From positions 2,418,001-2,482,000 of the forward strand of contig NZ_CP036282.1 of assembly GCF_006974105.1 (NCBI RefSeq): DNA of 64,000 nt. Reading direction: 5' to 3'. Both the position numbers and the translations under genes were made by a program. Positions 25,970-36,793 of the stretch are shown here, one piece after another; within the stretch, counting starts at the first letter, position 1, and each line of letters opens with the position of its first letter. This DNA comes from Rhodoferax aquaticus (GTDB lineage: Bacteria; Pseudomonadota; Gammaproteobacteria; Burkholderiales; Burkholderiaceae_C). The notes beneath the pieces are model-generated. The model saw only the letters and a list, made by a program, of their open reading frames with translations. It had not been told where the DNA came from and did not search any database.

Positions 25970-27687
25970 GCCAGCTCTGCCTTGACTTTTGCTGCAGCTT
26001 GCAAATCCTCAAATGCGGCATGGACCGACAAATAGACCCGGCCACTGAGTCCCTTCCACAAAGCGGAGTGAACCAAGCGATCTTGCACTGGGCCTTTGAC
26101 TTCGGCAAAGTGCAAACGCATGTGCTTAGCCCCCAAGTCACGGTTGATGTCGGTAAGCACCTCCAGCGCCGTGGTGTCCACCCGATTCACCGCACTCATG
26201 ATGAGCACCACATCTTGGGTGAGGGGTGCTTTGACAAGCTCCGCACTGAGCCTTGCCTCGACAGCGCTGAGGTTGCCAAAAAACAGGCTCTCGTCAATCC
26301 GCAAAAACAAGGCCGAATCTATCGTTTCAACACCATGGCGTTCAATGTTTCGAAAGTGCTCGGTCCCAGGTATGCGACCAATGACGGCAATGTGCGGCGT
26401 GCTGGCGCGCACCAATAGCGTGGCCAAAGACAGCCCTATGCCGATGGCAACACCTAAGCCCAAACCAAACACCAACACGCCAAGAGCCGTACCCAAGAGC
26501 GCCATCGCGTCGGCCCGGTCATAAGACCAGGCTTGCCAGAACGCCTTGACTTCGATCATGCCTACGGCGGCGACCACTATGCTGGCGGCCAGTACCGCCA
26601 GAGGCAAGCGCTCCAACCAGTGGGTGCCGAGCAGCACCATGCACAGCATGGCGACTGCGGCAACAAGGCTGGCCAATGGGCTTTGGGCCCCTGCCGACAC
26701 ATTGATGGCTGAACGTGACAAACCTCCTCCCACAGGCATGCCGCCATAGAACCCTGCCATGACGTTGGAAAGCCCAAAACCCACCAACTCGCGGTTGGCA
26801 TCCACGCGCTCACGGCGCTTTGCTGCCAAAGCCTGCGCCATGGTGATGTTTTGTACCGTCCCGATAAACGCCAAAACCAGTGCAGGGGCGGCCAAGGTTT
26901 GCAAGGTGCCCCAGTTAGGCACAAAGAACTGGAAGCCTGCACCGCCTTCGCGCACTGGGCCCACCACCGCCACTTGGTGGGTATGGTCAAGATCAAACCC
27001 CACGACCAAGGCCACAGCGAGGGCAAGCACAACCAAAGGCATTACGCGCAGCAAAAACTCAGCTTGCGCAAGCGAGGTCCCCACACGCTGGGCCCAAGAT
27101 ACGAGGCGCCAGCGGCACACCAGCAGCCACACCAAGGCAGAGCCGCCCAGCAGCACTGTTACAGGACTTACGAAACTGAGGGAGCCCAATAAGGCCTGCA
27201 AGGTATGCCATGTGTTGCCCGCAGGAATCTGCACACCCAGCAAAAACTTGAGCTGGCTCACGACAATCAAAATGGCCGAGCCCGAGATAAAGCCGCTGAC
27301 CACTGGGCGGCTCAGCAGTTGCGACAAAAAGCCCAGCCGAAGCAGGCCAAAGACAAAGATCAACACGCCCGAGCACAGCGACAAGGCTGCGGCCAACGCG
27401 ATGTAGGCATTGCTGCCGGGCACCGCCAAGGGGCTGAGCACGGCATAGGTCATGATGGCGGTGATAGCCACGGGCCCCACCGCCTGCGTCATGCTGCTGC
27501 CAACCCAGGCGTACACCAGCACAGGCAAGATGCTCACATACAGGCCCGCCTGGGGTGGCAAGCCTGCCAGCAGTGCGTAGGCCAAACTCTGCGGAATGAC
27601 CAAGACTGCCACTATGAGCCCCGCCAACACGTCAGTCCACAAAAGCTGGCGTTTGTACTGCGTGATCCAAGGTGGCAAGAATTGCAT
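25966..27687 (-). CDS. SulP-family anion transporter with STAS domain
   Basis: The 573-residue inner-membrane protein has about 11-12 hydrophobic segments between residues 18 and 425, with the family motif PQSLAYALLAGLPPQAGLY near residue 32. The C-terminal ~120 residues form a STAS domain (FLRIDESLFFGN, VVLIMSAVNRVDTTALEVL). SulP proteins move sulfate, bicarbonate or other anions; the substrate cannot be decided here. It starts 33 bases after purL and may share its transcript. Its stop overlaps the IS3 remnant end, so the last codons could have been reshaped by that insertion. Confidence 0.9.
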   Translation of the reverse strand: MQFLPPWITQYKRQLLWTDVLAGLIVAVLVIPQSLAYALLAGLPPQAGLYVSILPVLVYAWVGSSMTQAVGPVAITAIMTYAVLSPLAVPGSNAYIALAAALSLCSGVLIFVFGLLRLGFLSQLLSRPVVSGFISGSAILIVVSQLKFLLGVQIPAGNTWHTLQALLGSLSFVSPVTVLLGGSALVWLLVCRWRLVSWAQRVGTSLAQAEFLLRVMPLVVLALAVALVVGFDLDHTHQVAVVGPVREGGAGFQFFVPNWGTLQTLAAPALVLAFIGTVQNITMAQALAAKRRERVDANRELVGFGLSNVMAGFYGGMPVGGGLSRSAINVSAGAQSPLASLVAAVAMLCMVLLGTHWLERLPLAVLAASIVVAAVGMIEVKAFWQAWSYDRADAMALLGTALGVLVFGLGLGVAIGIGLSLATLLVRASTPHIAVIGRIPGTEHFRNIERHGVETIDSALFLRIDESLFFGNLSAVEARLSAELVKAPLTQDVVLIMSAVNRVDTTALEVLTDINRDLGAKHMRLHFAEVKGPVQDRLVHSALWKGLSGRVYLSVHAAFEDLQAAAKVKAELA

Positions 27688-27720
27688 GCGTAGCCCGCCT
27701 ATCGGTTGAAAGGCCCCAGC

Positions 27721-30700
27721 TTACCCCACCCACTTGCGCGCATTGCGCCACAACTGCATCCACGGGCTGTGTTGGCTTGCATCGAGCTTGGTCCAGCTCA
27801 TTTGGATGTTCCGGAACACACGCTCGGGGTGCGGCATCATCGCGGTAAAGCGACCGTCAGCGGTGGTCACGGCTGTCAAGCCACCTGCGCTGCCGTTGGG
27901 GTTGAAAGGATAGGCCTCGGTGGGTGCACCCGTGTTGTCCACGAAGCGCATGGCACCAATCGCCTTGTCCGCGTTGCCCCGGTACTTGAAGTTGGCATAG
28001 CCTTCACCGTGCGCAACCGCGATGGGCAGACGCATGCCAGCCAAGTCACGGAAGAACAGCGATGGTGATTCCAGCACTTCCACCATGCTCAGTCGGGCTT
28101 CGAAACGCTCGCTTTGGTTGGTGGTAAAGCGTGGCCAATCTTGCGCACCAGGGATGATGTCGGCCAACTCGGCAAACATCTGGCAGCCGTTGCACACGCC
28201 CAGGCCAAAGGTATCGCTGCGTCCAAAGAAGGCTTTGAATTGGTCGGCCAACACTTCGTTGAAAGTGATAGAGCGCGCCCAGCCTATGCCTGCGCCCAAA
28301 GTGTCGCCATAGCTGAAACCGCCACAGGCCACCACGCCTTGGAAGTCGGCCAACTTGGCACGGCCGCTTTGCAAATCGGTCATGTGCACATCAAAGGCTT
28401 CAAACCCCGCTTCGGTAAAGGCGTAGGCCATTTCCACATGGGAGTTCACGCCCTGTTCGCGCAACACGGCCACCTTGGGACGGCTCAGGTGCACGGCGGG
28501 TGCCGCTACATTTTCAGTCGCTGTTTGCGCAGACTGGATGAGCGCTGCAGCACTATTTGGCACATAAACATGCATGCCGGGATCGTTCTCAGCCCCGGCG
28601 GCGGCGTGTTCGGCATCCGCACACATTGGGTTGTCGCGCTGCTGGCAAATCTTCCAGCTCGTGGCGTCCCACACTTGGTGCAGGTCTGCCAGTTTGGCAC
28701 TGAAAATGGCTTTGGCATCGCGCCAAATTTGCACCTCGCCCACACCTGCTGCGACAGCGCCGCCTGCGGGACGGGTTTTGCCAATCACATGGCTGTGTTT
28801 GGACAGTCCGTGTTCGCGCAGGGTTTGCATCACTTCTGAACGCTGTGCCGTGCGAATTTGCAGCACCACGCCCAACTCTTCGTTGAACAAGGCTTGCAAG
28901 GTGCGCTCGTCTCGGCGGGCGCTGACTTGCCCTGCCCAGTTTTTGCTGTCGCCAACGTCTGCGCGGCTGTCGCTGATGCCATCGCCTTCGGTAACGAGCA
29001 TGTCAACGTTGATGGCAACACCCACATGGCCCGCAAACGCCATTTCCACCACCGTAGCCAACAAACCGCCATCACTGCGGTCGTGGTAAGCCAGCACCTG
29101 GCCTTGCGCCCGCAAGGCGTTTACAGCGGCCACCAAACTCACCAAGTCTTGCGCGTGGTCCAAATCGGGCACGGCGTCGCCCACCTGATCCAAGGTCTGC
29201 GCCAAGATGCTGCCCGCCATGCGCGACTGCCCACGGCCCAAGTCGATCAAGACCAAGGTGGTGTCTTCAGTGGCGTTGAGCTGCGGCGTGAAGGTGCCGC
29301 GCACATCAGCCAAAGTCGCAAAGGCACTCACGATGAGCGACACCGGAGACGTCACTTTTTTATCAGCGCCCTGCACCTTCCACTGTGTGCGCATGGACAA
29401 GGAGTCTTTACCCACGGGGATAGAAATGCCCAATGCTGGGCACAACTCCATGCCCACGGCTTTGACCGTGGCGTACAGCGCCGCGTCTTCGCCGGCCTCG
29501 CCACAGGCGGCCATCCAGTTGGCGGACAGCTTCACGCGGCCCAGCTCAATCGGTGCGGCCAGCAAGTTGGTGATGGCCTCCGCCACCGCCATACGCCCCG
29601 AGGCGGGTGCGTTAACGGTAGCCAAGGGTGTGCGCTCGCCCATGGACATGGCTTCGCCCGCAAAGCCTTTGAAGTCGGCCAATGTCACTGCACAGTCGGC
29701 CACGGGCACTTGCCAAGGGCCTACCATTTGATCGCGGTGGGTTAGGCCGCCCACCGTGCGATCACCAATGGTGATCAAAAAGCGCTTGGACGCCACCGTT
29801 GGGCTAGCCAGCACATCAATGACCGCTTTTTGCAGGTCGACACCCGTGAGGTCTAGCGGCTTAAAGCTGCGCTCCACCGTCTTGACATCACGGTGCATTT
29901 TGGGCGGCTTGCCCAGCAAGACATTCATAGGCATGTGGACTGGTGCCCCCACGCTCCCCACTGCGTATGGTTCGCTGCCCCCCACGGGGGCCCCCGCGGG
30001 GGCCCCCGCGGCTTGGGACGGCCCGGCGCCGCTCACGCCGTTGTCGTACACCACCAGCTCACGCTCTTCAGTTGCCACACCAATCACTGCAAACGGGCAA
30101 CGCTCGCGCTCGCACAAAGCTTGGAACTGCGCCAAAGATTCGGGCGCAATGGCCAACACATAGCGTTCTTGGCTCTCGTTGCACCAGATTTCTTTGGGTG
30201 CCATGCCGGACTCTTCGAGCTTGACGGCGCGCAAATCAAAGCGTGCGCCACGGCCGGCATCGTTGGTGAGCTCAGGAAAGGCATTGGACAAGCCGCCTGC
30301 GCCCACGTCGTGGATGGCCAAGATGGGGTTGTGCTCGCCTTGCACCCAGCATTGGTTGATCACCTCTTGGGCGCGGCGCTCGATTTCAGGGTTGCCGCGT
30401 TGCACCGAGTCAAAGTCCAGCTCTGCGGCATTGGCGCCAGTGGCCATGGAACTGGCGGCGCTGCCGCCCATGCCGATGCGCATGCCCGGGCCACCGAGTT
30501 GGATCAGCAAGCTACCGGCTGGAAACTCGATTTTGTGGGTTTGCCCGGCGTCGATCACACCCAAACCACCGGCGATCATGATGGGCTTGTGGTAGCCACG
30601 CAGCACGCTGTCTTGGGCGCTTTGCGCGGTTTGCTCGTACTCGCGGAAGTAACCCAGCAAGTTGGGGCGACCAAATTCATTGTTAAAGGCAGCGCCGCCC

Positions 30701-31854
30701 AAGGGGCCTTCCACCATGATTTGCAGTGGGCTGGCGATGTGCTCAGGCTTGCCCTCTTTGGCGTCAGACCAGCCGCCCCACAGCTTGGAAACGGTAAAGC
30801 CCGTCAAACCCGCCTTGGGCTTGGAGCCACGGCCTGTGGCACCTTCGTCGCGAATTTCACCGCCAGCACCTGTGGAGGCACCGGGGAACGGCGAAATCGC
30901 TGTGGGGTGGTTATGGGTTTCCACCTTCATCAAAATGTGGTTAGTCTCGCTACGCTTTTCATAGCTGGGTGCGCTTATTCCATGGCCGCCAGCGGCAGAA
31001 TTGGCGGCCTTGGCCACAAAACGTTCGACCTGCACGCCTTCCATGACCGAGGCGTTGTCAGAGTACGCCACCAGCATGTACTGGGGGTTGAGTTGGTGCG
31101 TGTTGCGAATCATGCCGAACATGCTCTTCTCTTGCGCCACGCCGTCAATGGTGAACTGGGCGTTGAAAATTTTGTGGCGGCAATGCTCGCTATTGGCCTG
31201 CGCAAACATCATCAGCTCCACATCCGTAGGGTTGCGACCCAGCGCAGTGAAGGCATTGACCAAGTAATCAATCTCATCGGCCGCCAGGGCCAGGCCAAAT
31301 TGGGTATTGGCACCAACCAAAGCGTCTTTACCGCCGCCCAACACATCCACATGGTCCATGGGCGCGGGCTGCAGAGCATGGAACAGCTCTTGGGCTTGGG
31401 CGCGGTCCAGCATGGCGCTTTCTGTCATGCGGTCATGCAGCAAGGACGCAATGCGCTCTAACTCTGTCGTACTCAACACCGTTTTAGACAACAGACCATG
31501 TTTGACGGTGATGCGGTATTCCACCAAGCGCTCAATGCGTTTGACGGCAAAGCCGCAGTTGTGAGCGATGTCGGTGGCTTTAGAAGCCCATGGCGACACC
31601 GTGCCAAAACGTGGGCTCACCACAATGGTGACGCCATCCGCAGCGGCGGTATAAGGGTCACCGTAGGTCAAGAGACCAGCCAACTTGGCGGCCAGGGCCT
31701 CGTCCAAGGCCGTTTCACTGGCTACCAGATGGACAAAACGGGCGCTGATGCCCGCTATTTTTTCATTCACACCCTGCAGAGCAGGCAAAAGTTGTTGGGT
31801 ACGGAAGCTGCTCAGGGCGTTGCTGCCCTCGAAAGAGGTGATATGCAGGGTCAC
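27721..31854 (-). CDS. purL: Phosphoribosylformylglycinamidine synthase
   Basis: This 1,377-residue single-chain FGAM synthase turns FGAR plus glutamine into FGAM in purine synthesis. The GTG start gives the usual [17 protein letters not shown]-terminus. The ATP-binding/synthase core has [16 protein letters not shown] near residue 305 and the paired AIRS-like halves. The C-terminal glutaminase domain has GVCNGCQ with the nucleophile Cys and HGEGYANF. The protein is some tens of residues longer than the usual ~1,300-1,340. Two extra segments, near residues 284-300 and 603-637, look like dispersed repeats translated in frame; a third candidate lies near 1098-1116. Map is divergent across a 111-base gap. 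Confidence 0.97.
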   Translation of the reverse strand: MTLHITSFEGSNALSSFRTQQLLPALQGVNEKIAGISARFVHLVASETALDEALAAKLAGLLTYGDPYTAAADGVTIVVSPRFGTVSPWASKATDIAHNCGFAVKRIERLVEYRITVKHGLLSKTVLSTTELERIASLLHDRMTESAMLDRAQAQELFHALQPAPMDHVDVLGGGKDALVGANTQFGLALAADEIDYLVNAFTALGRNPTDVELMMFAQANSEHCRHKIFNAQFTIDGVAQEKSMFGMIRNTHQLNPQYMLVAYSDNASVMEGVQVERFVAKAANSAAGGHGISAPSYEKRSETNHILMKVETHNHPTAISPFPGASTGAGGEIRDEGATGRGSKPKAGLTGFTVSKLWGGWSDAKEGKPEHIASPLQIMVEGPLGGAAFNNEFGRPNLLGYFREYEQTAQSAQDSVLRGYHKPIMIAGGLGVIDAGQTHKIEFPAGSLLIQLGGPGMRIGMGGSAASSMATGANAAELDFDSVQRGNPEIERRAQEVINQCWVQGEHNPILAIHDVGAGGLSNAFPELTNDAGRGARFDLRAVKLEESGMAPKEIWCNESQERYVLAIAPESLAQFQALCERERCPFAVIGVATEERELVVYDNGVSGAGPSQAAGAPAGAPVGGSEPYAVGSVGAPVHMPMNVLLGKPPKMHRDVKTVERSFKPLDLTGVDLQKAVIDVLASPTVASKRFLITIGDRTVGGLTHRDQMVGPWQVPVADCAVTLADFKGFAGEAMSMGERTPLATVNAPASGRMAVAEAITNLLAAPIELGRVKLSANWMAACGEAGEDAALYATVKAVGMELCPALGISIPVGKDSLSMRTQWKVQGADKKVTSPVSLIVSAFATLADVRGTFTPQLNATEDTTLVLIDLGRGQSRMAGSILAQTLDQVGDAVPDLDHAQDLVSLVAAVNALRAQGQVLAYHDRSDGGLLATVVEMAFAGHVGVAINVDMLVTEGDGISDSRADVGDSKNWAGQVSARRDERTLQALFNEELGVVLQIRTAQRSEVMQTLREHGLSKHSHVIGKTRPAGGAVAAGVGEVQIWRDAKAIFSAKLADLHQVWDATSWKICQQRDNPMCADAEHAAAGAENDPGMHVYVPNSAAALIQSAQTATENVAAPAVHLSRPKVAVLREQGVNSHVEMAYAFTEAGFEAFDVHMTDLQSGRAKLADFQGVVACGGFSYGDTLGAGIGWARSITFNEVLADQFKAFFGRSDTFGLGVCNGCQMFAELADIIPGAQDWPRFTTNQSERFEARLSMVEVLESPSLFFRDLAGMRLPIAVAHGEGYANFKYRGNADKAIGAMRFVDNTGAPTEAYPFNPNGSAGGLTAVTTADGRFTAMMPHPERVFRNIQMSWTKLDASQHSPWMQLWRNARKWVG
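29942..30045. repeat. GC-rich repeat-like segment inserted in frame in purL
   Basis: This stretch includes a 12-base unit gggggcccccgc present twice in tandem, flanked by ttcgctgccccc and cttgggacggcccggcg. On the coding strand it gives Gly/Ala/Pro-rich residues about 603-637 ([18 protein letters not shown]) just before the conserved [17 protein letters not shown]. The base composition is unlike the surrounding gene. I recall similar sequence as an intergenic repeat in Comamonadaceae; that is memory, not a search. Confidence 0.6.
30954..31003. repeat. Dispersed repeat copy inside purL coding sequence
   Basis: The sequence gcttttcatagctgggtgcg followed by cttattccatggccgccagc aligns without gaps to the intergenic copy at 11121-11168, with roughly two thirds identity including tagct, gcgc and attccatg blocks. 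On the coding strand it encodes [13 protein letters not shown] (about residues 286-298), immediately before the conserved [12 protein letters not shown]. Confidence 0.6.
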
Positions 31855-31930
31855 TGTGGTGGCCTTGTGAAGAGAGGGCTGAGGGAAGCCTTAGATTTTA
31901 CCCACCCCGCTGAGCGCAAACGTATACACA

Positions 31931-31959
31931 TGGCAAGCAATTCCCACCAATGGGATAAT
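31931..31959 (+). promoter_or_regulatory. Possible promoter placing map transcription start at its ATG
   Basis: A -10-like gataat at 31954-31959 lies 17 bases after a weak -35-like tggcaa at 31931-31936. Transcription would then begin at or next to the map ATG at 31966, giving a leaderless mRNA. No good ribosome binding site is visible upstream of that ATG. Confidence 0.4.
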
Positions 31960-31965
31960 TGCGGG

Positions 31966-32781
31966 ATGACTATCACCTACAAAGACGCCCAAGGCATTGC
32001 GGGCATGCGCATCGCAGGCCGCCTTGCCTCCGAAGTTCTCGACTACCTCACGCCCTTTGTGAAGCCCGGCGTGACCACCAACGCGCTGGACAAACTAGCG
32101 CACGACTACATCACCCAAGTGCAAGGCGCTATCCCCGCGCCACTGAACTACACCGGGGGTGGTAACACCCCCTACCCCAAGTCCATTTGCACTTCGGTCA
32201 ACCATCAGGTGTGTCACGGCATTCCTAACGACAAGCGGCTCAAAAAAGGCGATGTCGTCAACATCGACGTCACCGTCATCAAAGACGGTTGGCATGGCGA
32301 TACCAGCCGCATGTTCATGGTGGGCGATGTGTCCATCGCTGCCAAGCGCTTGAGCCACATCACGTATGAAGCCATGTGGCATGGCATCAAGATGGTCAAA
32401 CCCGGTGTGCACTTGGGTGATATCGGCCACGCCATTCAAAAGTTTGCCGAAGGCCATGGTTTTAGCGTGGTGCGCGAGTTTTGTGGGCATGGCATTGGCC
32501 AAGTGTTCCACGAAGAGCCCCAAGTGTTGCACTACGGACGCCCAGGTACGCTAGAAAAGCTGGTCGAAGGCATGACCTTCACGATTGAGCCCATGATCAA
32601 CGCGGGCAAAAAAGAGATCAAAGAAGGCCCCGAGAAAGACGGCTGGACCATTGTCACCAAAGACCATTCTTTGTCAGCCCAGTGGGAGCACACGGTCTTG
32701 GTTACCGCGACCGGCTATGAAGTGATGACCTTGTCCGCAGGTAGCCCTGCCACACCGGCCTTTGTGCCAGCGCAAAGCTAA
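31966..32781 (+). CDS. map: Methionine aminopeptidase type I
   Basis: The 271-residue enzyme removes N-terminal methionine from new proteins. The metal ligands are visible: the Asp residues in [19 protein letters not shown], His in [13 protein letters not shown], Glu in FTIEPMI and Glu in [10 protein letters not shown]. The start at 31966 ([15 protein letters not shown]) matches the family; upstream in-frame starts overlap purL antisense and are less likely. glnD follows after 17 bases, so the two are probably co-transcribed. A short Ala/Pro-rich C-terminal tail is present. Confidence 0.97.
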   Translation: MTITYKDAQGIAGMRIAGRLASEVLDYLTPFVKPGVTTNALDKLAHDYITQVQGAIPAPLNYTGGGNTPYPKSICTSVNHQVCHGIPNDKRLKKGDVVNIDVTVIKDGWHGDTSRMFMVGDVSIAAKRLSHITYEAMWHGIKMVKPGVHLGDIGHAIQKFAEGHGFSVVREFCGHGIGQVFHEEPQVLHYGRPGTLEKLVEGMTFTIEPMINAGKKEIKEGPEKDGWTIVTKDHSLSAQWEHTVLVTATGYEVMTLSAGSPATPAFVPAQS

Positions 32782-32798
32782 GACCCACGTCCGCCTAC

Positions 32799-35420
32799 AT
32801 GCCCACCCACGCTTTGCAGGCCCTGCGTGCCGAATACCGCGCACAAAAGACCCCGCTGCTTAGCAGCATAGGCGCACCAAATGCCACGGCGCGCAGCGTA
32901 CGCAGTGCCTTGCACAAGCTGTCTGCCCTGGCAGACAGTGTGTTGGTCAAACTCTGGGACCTAGCGGGGCTCAAAGCTCCGTTTGCACTCCTGGCCGTTG
33001 GCGGCTTTGGCCGCGGCGAGTTGTTCCCGCACTCCGATGTCGACGTGTTGGTCTTGCTGCCCAACGGCTACTCCACCGACCAAGATGCGGCCCTCAAAGC
33101 GCAGGTGGAAGCGTTTATCGGCAGTTGCTGGGATGCCGGTTTAGAAATCGGCTCCAGCGTCCGCACCTTGGACGATTGCCTGGCTGAAGCGCAAAAAGAC
33201 GTGACCGTGCAAACGGCCCTATTGGAAAGCAGGCTGGTTGCAGGTGATGCAGGCTTGCTGCAGGTGTTTCAAACGGCCTTTTTTGCCGCCATGGACCCGC
33301 GTGCCTTCTTTGTGGCCAAAACGTTGGAGATGCGCCAGCGGCACACCAAGTTTGAAGACACGCCCTACTCCCTAGAGCCCAACTGCAAAGAGTCCCCGGG
33401 CGGGCTGCGTGATCTGCAGGTGATCTTGTGGGTCGCCAAGGCGGCGGGCTTTGGCAATGATTGGGCCGCACTGGCGGCCAATGGCTTGGCAACACGGTTT
33501 GAAGTGCAGCAGATCCAGCGCAATGAATCATTGCTATTCATGATCCGTGCGCGCTTGCACTTGCTCTCCAATAGGCGGGAAGACAGGCTGGTGTTTGATA
33601 TGCAAAACGCAGTGGCTGAATCATTTGGCTACCAAGCGACTAGCGGACCCGCAGGACACAGCGATACCACGTCTAAACGCAACTTCATTCGCGCCAGTGA
33701 ATTGCTAATGAAGCGCTACTACTGGGCGGCCAAAGCGGTCACGCAGCTCAATCAAATTTTGCTGATGAATATTGAGGAGCGCCTCAATCCATCGACCCAC
33801 GCACCGCGCCAGTTGAACGAACGCTTCAACGAAAAAGCGGGCATGTTGGATGTGGCCCGTGACGACCTTTACCAGCGCGAGCCCCACGCGATTTTGGAAA
33901 CATTTTTGCTGTACCAAACCACGGTCGGCATCAAAGGGCTGTCCGCCCGAACTTTGCGTGCGCTGTACAACGCCCGAGGTTTGATGGACGCAGCCTACCG
34001 GCGCGACCCCGTCAACCGCGCCACGTTTTTGCAAATCTTGCAGCAGCCAGAAGGCATCACCCACGCCATGCGGCTGATGAACCAAACCTCGGTTTTGGGT
34101 CGCTACTTGTGGGTGTTTCGCAAGATCGTAGGTCAGATGCAGCATGACCTGTTCCATGTGTACACCGTGGACCAGCACATATTGATGGTGCTGCGCAATG
34201 TGCGCCGCTTCTTCATTGTGGAACATGCGCATGAGTACCCGTTTTGCTCTCAACTCGCCTCGGGCTGGGATAAGCCCTGGTTGTTGACTATCGCAGCCTT
34301 GTTCCATGACATTGCCAAGGGGCGCGGTGGCGACCATTCAGAACTCGGTTGCCTAGAAGTACGCCGCTTTTGCAAGCAACACGGCATTGCGACGGAAGAT
34401 GCGCAGCTCATAGAGTTCTTGGTCCAAGAGCACTTGGCCATGAGCCGCATCGCGCAAAAGTCTGACTTGAGTGACCCCAGCGTCATCGCCGACTTTGCCA
34501 AGCGCGTGGGCACGGAGCGTCGTTTGACCGCGTTGTATTTGCTTACTGTGGCAGATATTCGAGGTACCTCCCCCAAAGTCTGGAACGCATGGAAAGGCAA
34601 GTTGCTAGAGGACTTGTACCGTTACACCACCCGTGCCTTGGGCGGCATTGCTCCAGATCCCCATGCAGAGGTTGAGCAGCGCAAGCGTGAGGCCTTGGTG
34701 ATGATTGCATTGCATGCCATGCCCTTTGAAGCCCACAAGCCACTTTGGGACACTTTGGATGTGAGCTACTTCATGCGGCACGACGCAACCGACATTGCTT
34801 GGCACGCCAAACAGTTGTCTAGGCATGTAGGGACCACAACACCCATCGTGCGCTGCCGGCGTTCTCCTTTGGGCGAAGGCCTGCAAGTGCTGGTCTACAC
34901 CCAGGACCAACCGGATTTGTTTGCCCGCATTTGTGGCTACTTTGACCAAGGTGGCTTTAGTATTTTTGATGCCAAGGTGCACACTACGCTGCAAGGCTAT
35001 GCATTAGACACATTCCAAGTCGTGAGCAGCACCGACATGGATGAGCACTTCCGCGAGATTACAAGCTTGTTGGAAAACGGACTCAGTGTCGCCATTGCCA
35101 ACGCGGGCCCCCTACCCGTGCCCAGCAAAGGCCGCGTATCTCGCCGCGTGAAGAGCTTCCCGTATGCCCCGCGAGTGACCCTGCGCCCTGACGAGAAAGC
35201 GCAACTCTGGCTGCTCAACATCTCCGCTAGCGACCGACTAGGTCTGCTCTACTCCATCGCCCGCGTGCTGGCCAGCCACGGCATAGCGGTGCAACTCGCC
35301 AAGGTGGTGACCTTGGGCGAGCGGGTGGAAGACACCTTCTTGATCCATGGCCCGCAGTTGCAACATAACCGCGCGCAAATTGATATTGAGACCGAACTGC
35401 TCAAAGCCTTAGCGGCTTAG
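32799..35420 (+). CDS. glnD: Bifunctional PII uridylyltransferase/uridylyl-removing enzyme
   Basis: The 873-residue nitrogen sensor modifies PII proteins in response to glutamine. The nucleotidyltransferase motif [17 protein letters not shown] lies at about residues 68-84. The HD domain for UMP removal has [14 protein letters not shown] near residue 503. Two ACT domains occupy the last ~180 residues ([35 protein letters not shown]). All key residues appear intact and length is normal. It follows map and ends 38 bases before the convergent acyl-CoA dehydrogenase gene, with no clear terminator between them. Confidence 0.97.
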   Translation: MPTHALQALRAEYRAQKTPLLSSIGAPNATARSVRSALHKLSALADSVLVKLWDLAGLKAPFALLAVGGFGRGELFPHSDVDVLVLLPNGYSTDQDAALKAQVEAFIGSCWDAGLEIGSSVRTLDDCLAEAQKDVTVQTALLESRLVAGDAGLLQVFQTAFFAAMDPRAFFVAKTLEMRQRHTKFEDTPYSLEPNCKESPGGLRDLQVILWVAKAAGFGNDWAALAANGLATRFEVQQIQRNESLLFMIRARLHLLSNRREDRLVFDMQNAVAESFGYQATSGPAGHSDTTSKRNFIRASELLMKRYYWAAKAVTQLNQILLMNIEERLNPSTHAPRQLNERFNEKAGMLDVARDDLYQREPHAILETFLLYQTTVGIKGLSARTLRALYNARGLMDAAYRRDPVNRATFLQILQQPEGITHAMRLMNQTSVLGRYLWVFRKIVGQMQHDLFHVYTVDQHILMVLRNVRRFFIVEHAHEYPFCSQLASGWDKPWLLTIAALFHDIAKGRGGDHSELGCLEVRRFCKQHGIATEDAQLIEFLVQEHLAMSRIAQKSDLSDPSVIADFAKRVGTERRLTALYLLTVADIRGTSPKVWNAWKGKLLEDLYRYTTRALGGIAPDPHAEVEQRKREALVMIALHAMPFEAHKPLWDTLDVSYFMRHDATDIAWHAKQLSRHVGTTTPIVRCRRSPLGEGLQVLVYTQDQPDLFARICGYFDQGGFSIFDAKVHTTLQGYALDTFQVVSSTDMDEHFREITSLLENGLSVAIANAGPLPVPSKGRVSRRVKSFPYAPRVTLRPDEKAQLWLLNISASDRLGLLYSIARVLASHGIAVQLAKVVTLGERVEDTFLIHGPQLQHNRAQIDIETELLKALAA

Positions 35421-35458
35421 TGCTCGGACCAAGAAGGCGTTCAGGCTGAGGAGCGGCC

Positions 35459-36622
35459 CTACTTGGCCGCCAACCCCATCGCCCGGGTAATCACTTCTTT
35501 CATGATTTCGTTGGTGCCGCCGTAAATGCGCTGCACACGCGCATCGGCATAGGCGCGGGCGATGGGGTATTCCCACATATAGCCGTATCCGCCAAACAAC
35601 TGAACGCATTCGTCCATCACCTTGCATTGCAGATCGGTCGTCCAGTACTTGGCCATGCTGGCCGTCGCCGTATCAAGCTTGTCTTGGCAAATGAGCTCGC
35701 AACATTTGTCGACAAACACCTGCGCAACCTGCACCTCGGTTTGTAGCTCAGCCAAGGTGAAGCGGGTGTTTTGGAAGCTGGCCACTGGTGCGCCAAATAC
35801 TTTGCGCTCTTTCACGTAATCTACCGTCCAGTCGATGGCCGCTTGCGCGGAAGCCACTGCGCTGATAGCAATCTGCAAGCGCTCCCAAGGCAGCTGTTCC
35901 ATCAGGCAAATGAAGCCACGGTTTTCATGGGCTTTGCCACCCAGCAAGTGTTCCGGCCCCAGACGCACATTGTCAAAAAACAGCTCGGAGGTGTCCTGCG
36001 CTTTCATGCCCACTTTCTTGAGGCGCTTGCCGACGCTGAAGCCCGGCATGCCGCGCTCTACCAGCATCAGGCTGGTGCCTTTGCCGCCAGCTGCGGGGTT
36101 GGTTTTGGCGACCACGATGACCAGGTCAGCATGCCAACCGTTGGTGATGAAGGTCTTGCTCCCGTTAAGCAGGTAACTGCCGTCAGGCTGCTCTATGGCG
36201 GTGGTCTTGATGCCTTGCAGGTCTGACCCAGCAGCTGGCTCGCTCATCGCGATGGCACCAATCATTTCGCCCGTGGCCAGCTTGGGAAGGTACTTGGCTT
36301 TTTGCTCAGGCGTGCCGTAGTGCAGGATGTACGGCGCCACGATTTCGCTGTGCAGGCTGAAGCCAATGCCGGTACAGCCCGCGCGCGCCACCTCTTCAAA
36401 TTGGATCACCGAGTAGAGCTTGTCTGCCTCGGAGCCGCCATATTGCTCGGGCATGCTCATGCCCAAAAAGCCGTTCTCCCCGGCCTTGTTCCAGACTTCG
36501 CGGGCGACATAGCCTTGGTCCTCCCAGTCGGCATGGAAGGGTGCGATTTCCTTGTCAATGAACTTGCGAAAGCTGTCGCGAAACGCTTGGTGGTCGCTGG
36601 AGAAAAGGGTACGTTCAATCAT
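35459..36622 (-). CDS. Acyl-CoA dehydrogenase (long-chain type)
   Basis: The 387-residue FAD enzyme catalyses the first oxidation of beta-oxidation. FAD/substrate motifs AIAMSEPAAGSDLQGIKT and FITNGWHADL are present, and the C-terminus has the IYGGTNEIMKEVI motif. The position used as catalytic Glu in short/medium-chain enzymes (YEGT) is Gly here. The LPWERLQIA segment supplies the Glu used in long-chain and isovaleryl types, so a long-chain type is likely. The gene is divergent from the thiolase at 36794, and together with fadB forms a fatty-acid catabolic locus. Confidence 0.92.
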   Translation of the reverse strand: MIERTLFSSDHQAFRDSFRKFIDKEIAPFHADWEDQGYVAREVWNKAGENGFLGMSMPEQYGGSEADKLYSVIQFEEVARAGCTGIGFSLHSEIVAPYILHYGTPEQKAKYLPKLATGEMIGAIAMSEPAAGSDLQGIKTTAIEQPDGSYLLNGSKTFITNGWHADLVIVVAKTNPAAGGKGTSLMLVERGMPGFSVGKRLKKVGMKAQDTSELFFDNVRLGPEHLLGGKAHENRGFICLMEQLPWERLQIAISAVASAQAAIDWTVDYVKERKVFGAPVASFQNTRFTLAELQTEVQVAQVFVDKCCELICQDKLDTATASMAKYWTTDLQCKVMDECVQLFGGYGYMWEYPIARAYADARVQRIYGGTNEIMKEVITRAMGLAAK

Positions 36623-36682
36623 GGAGAACCTTGCAATGTTGGATGGCGTGGTGGGGAAAAGAGCTGTCTATCTATTTTTACA

Positions 36683-36741
36683 AAGCATTTGCTTGGCAAA
36701 AAGAATATACTGCAAATCACGGTGGGGCCCTAGACCCCACA
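36683..36741. promoter_or_regulatory. Divergent control region with two inverted repeats (dehydrogenase/thiolase)
   Basis: The 171-base gap between the divergent genes is AT-rich. It contains aagcatttgctt at 36683-36694 (5-base arms, 2-base spacer), a plausible operator. It also contains ggtggggccctagaccccac at 36721-36740 (gtgggg/ccccac stem), which would lie in the thiolase leader. The regulator is not encoded nearby. Assignment as an operator is inference. Confidence 0.4.
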
Positions 36742-36793
36742 CCTTAGAAAACACCTGATTCAGCACCCAAGTAAACCTAGAACTGGAGACAAG

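Noticed and set aside
29893..31461. Plus-strand open frame of 522 codons opposite purL
   Set aside because: It is antisense to an intact essential gene, has no recognisable domain, and is explained by high G+C codon bias.
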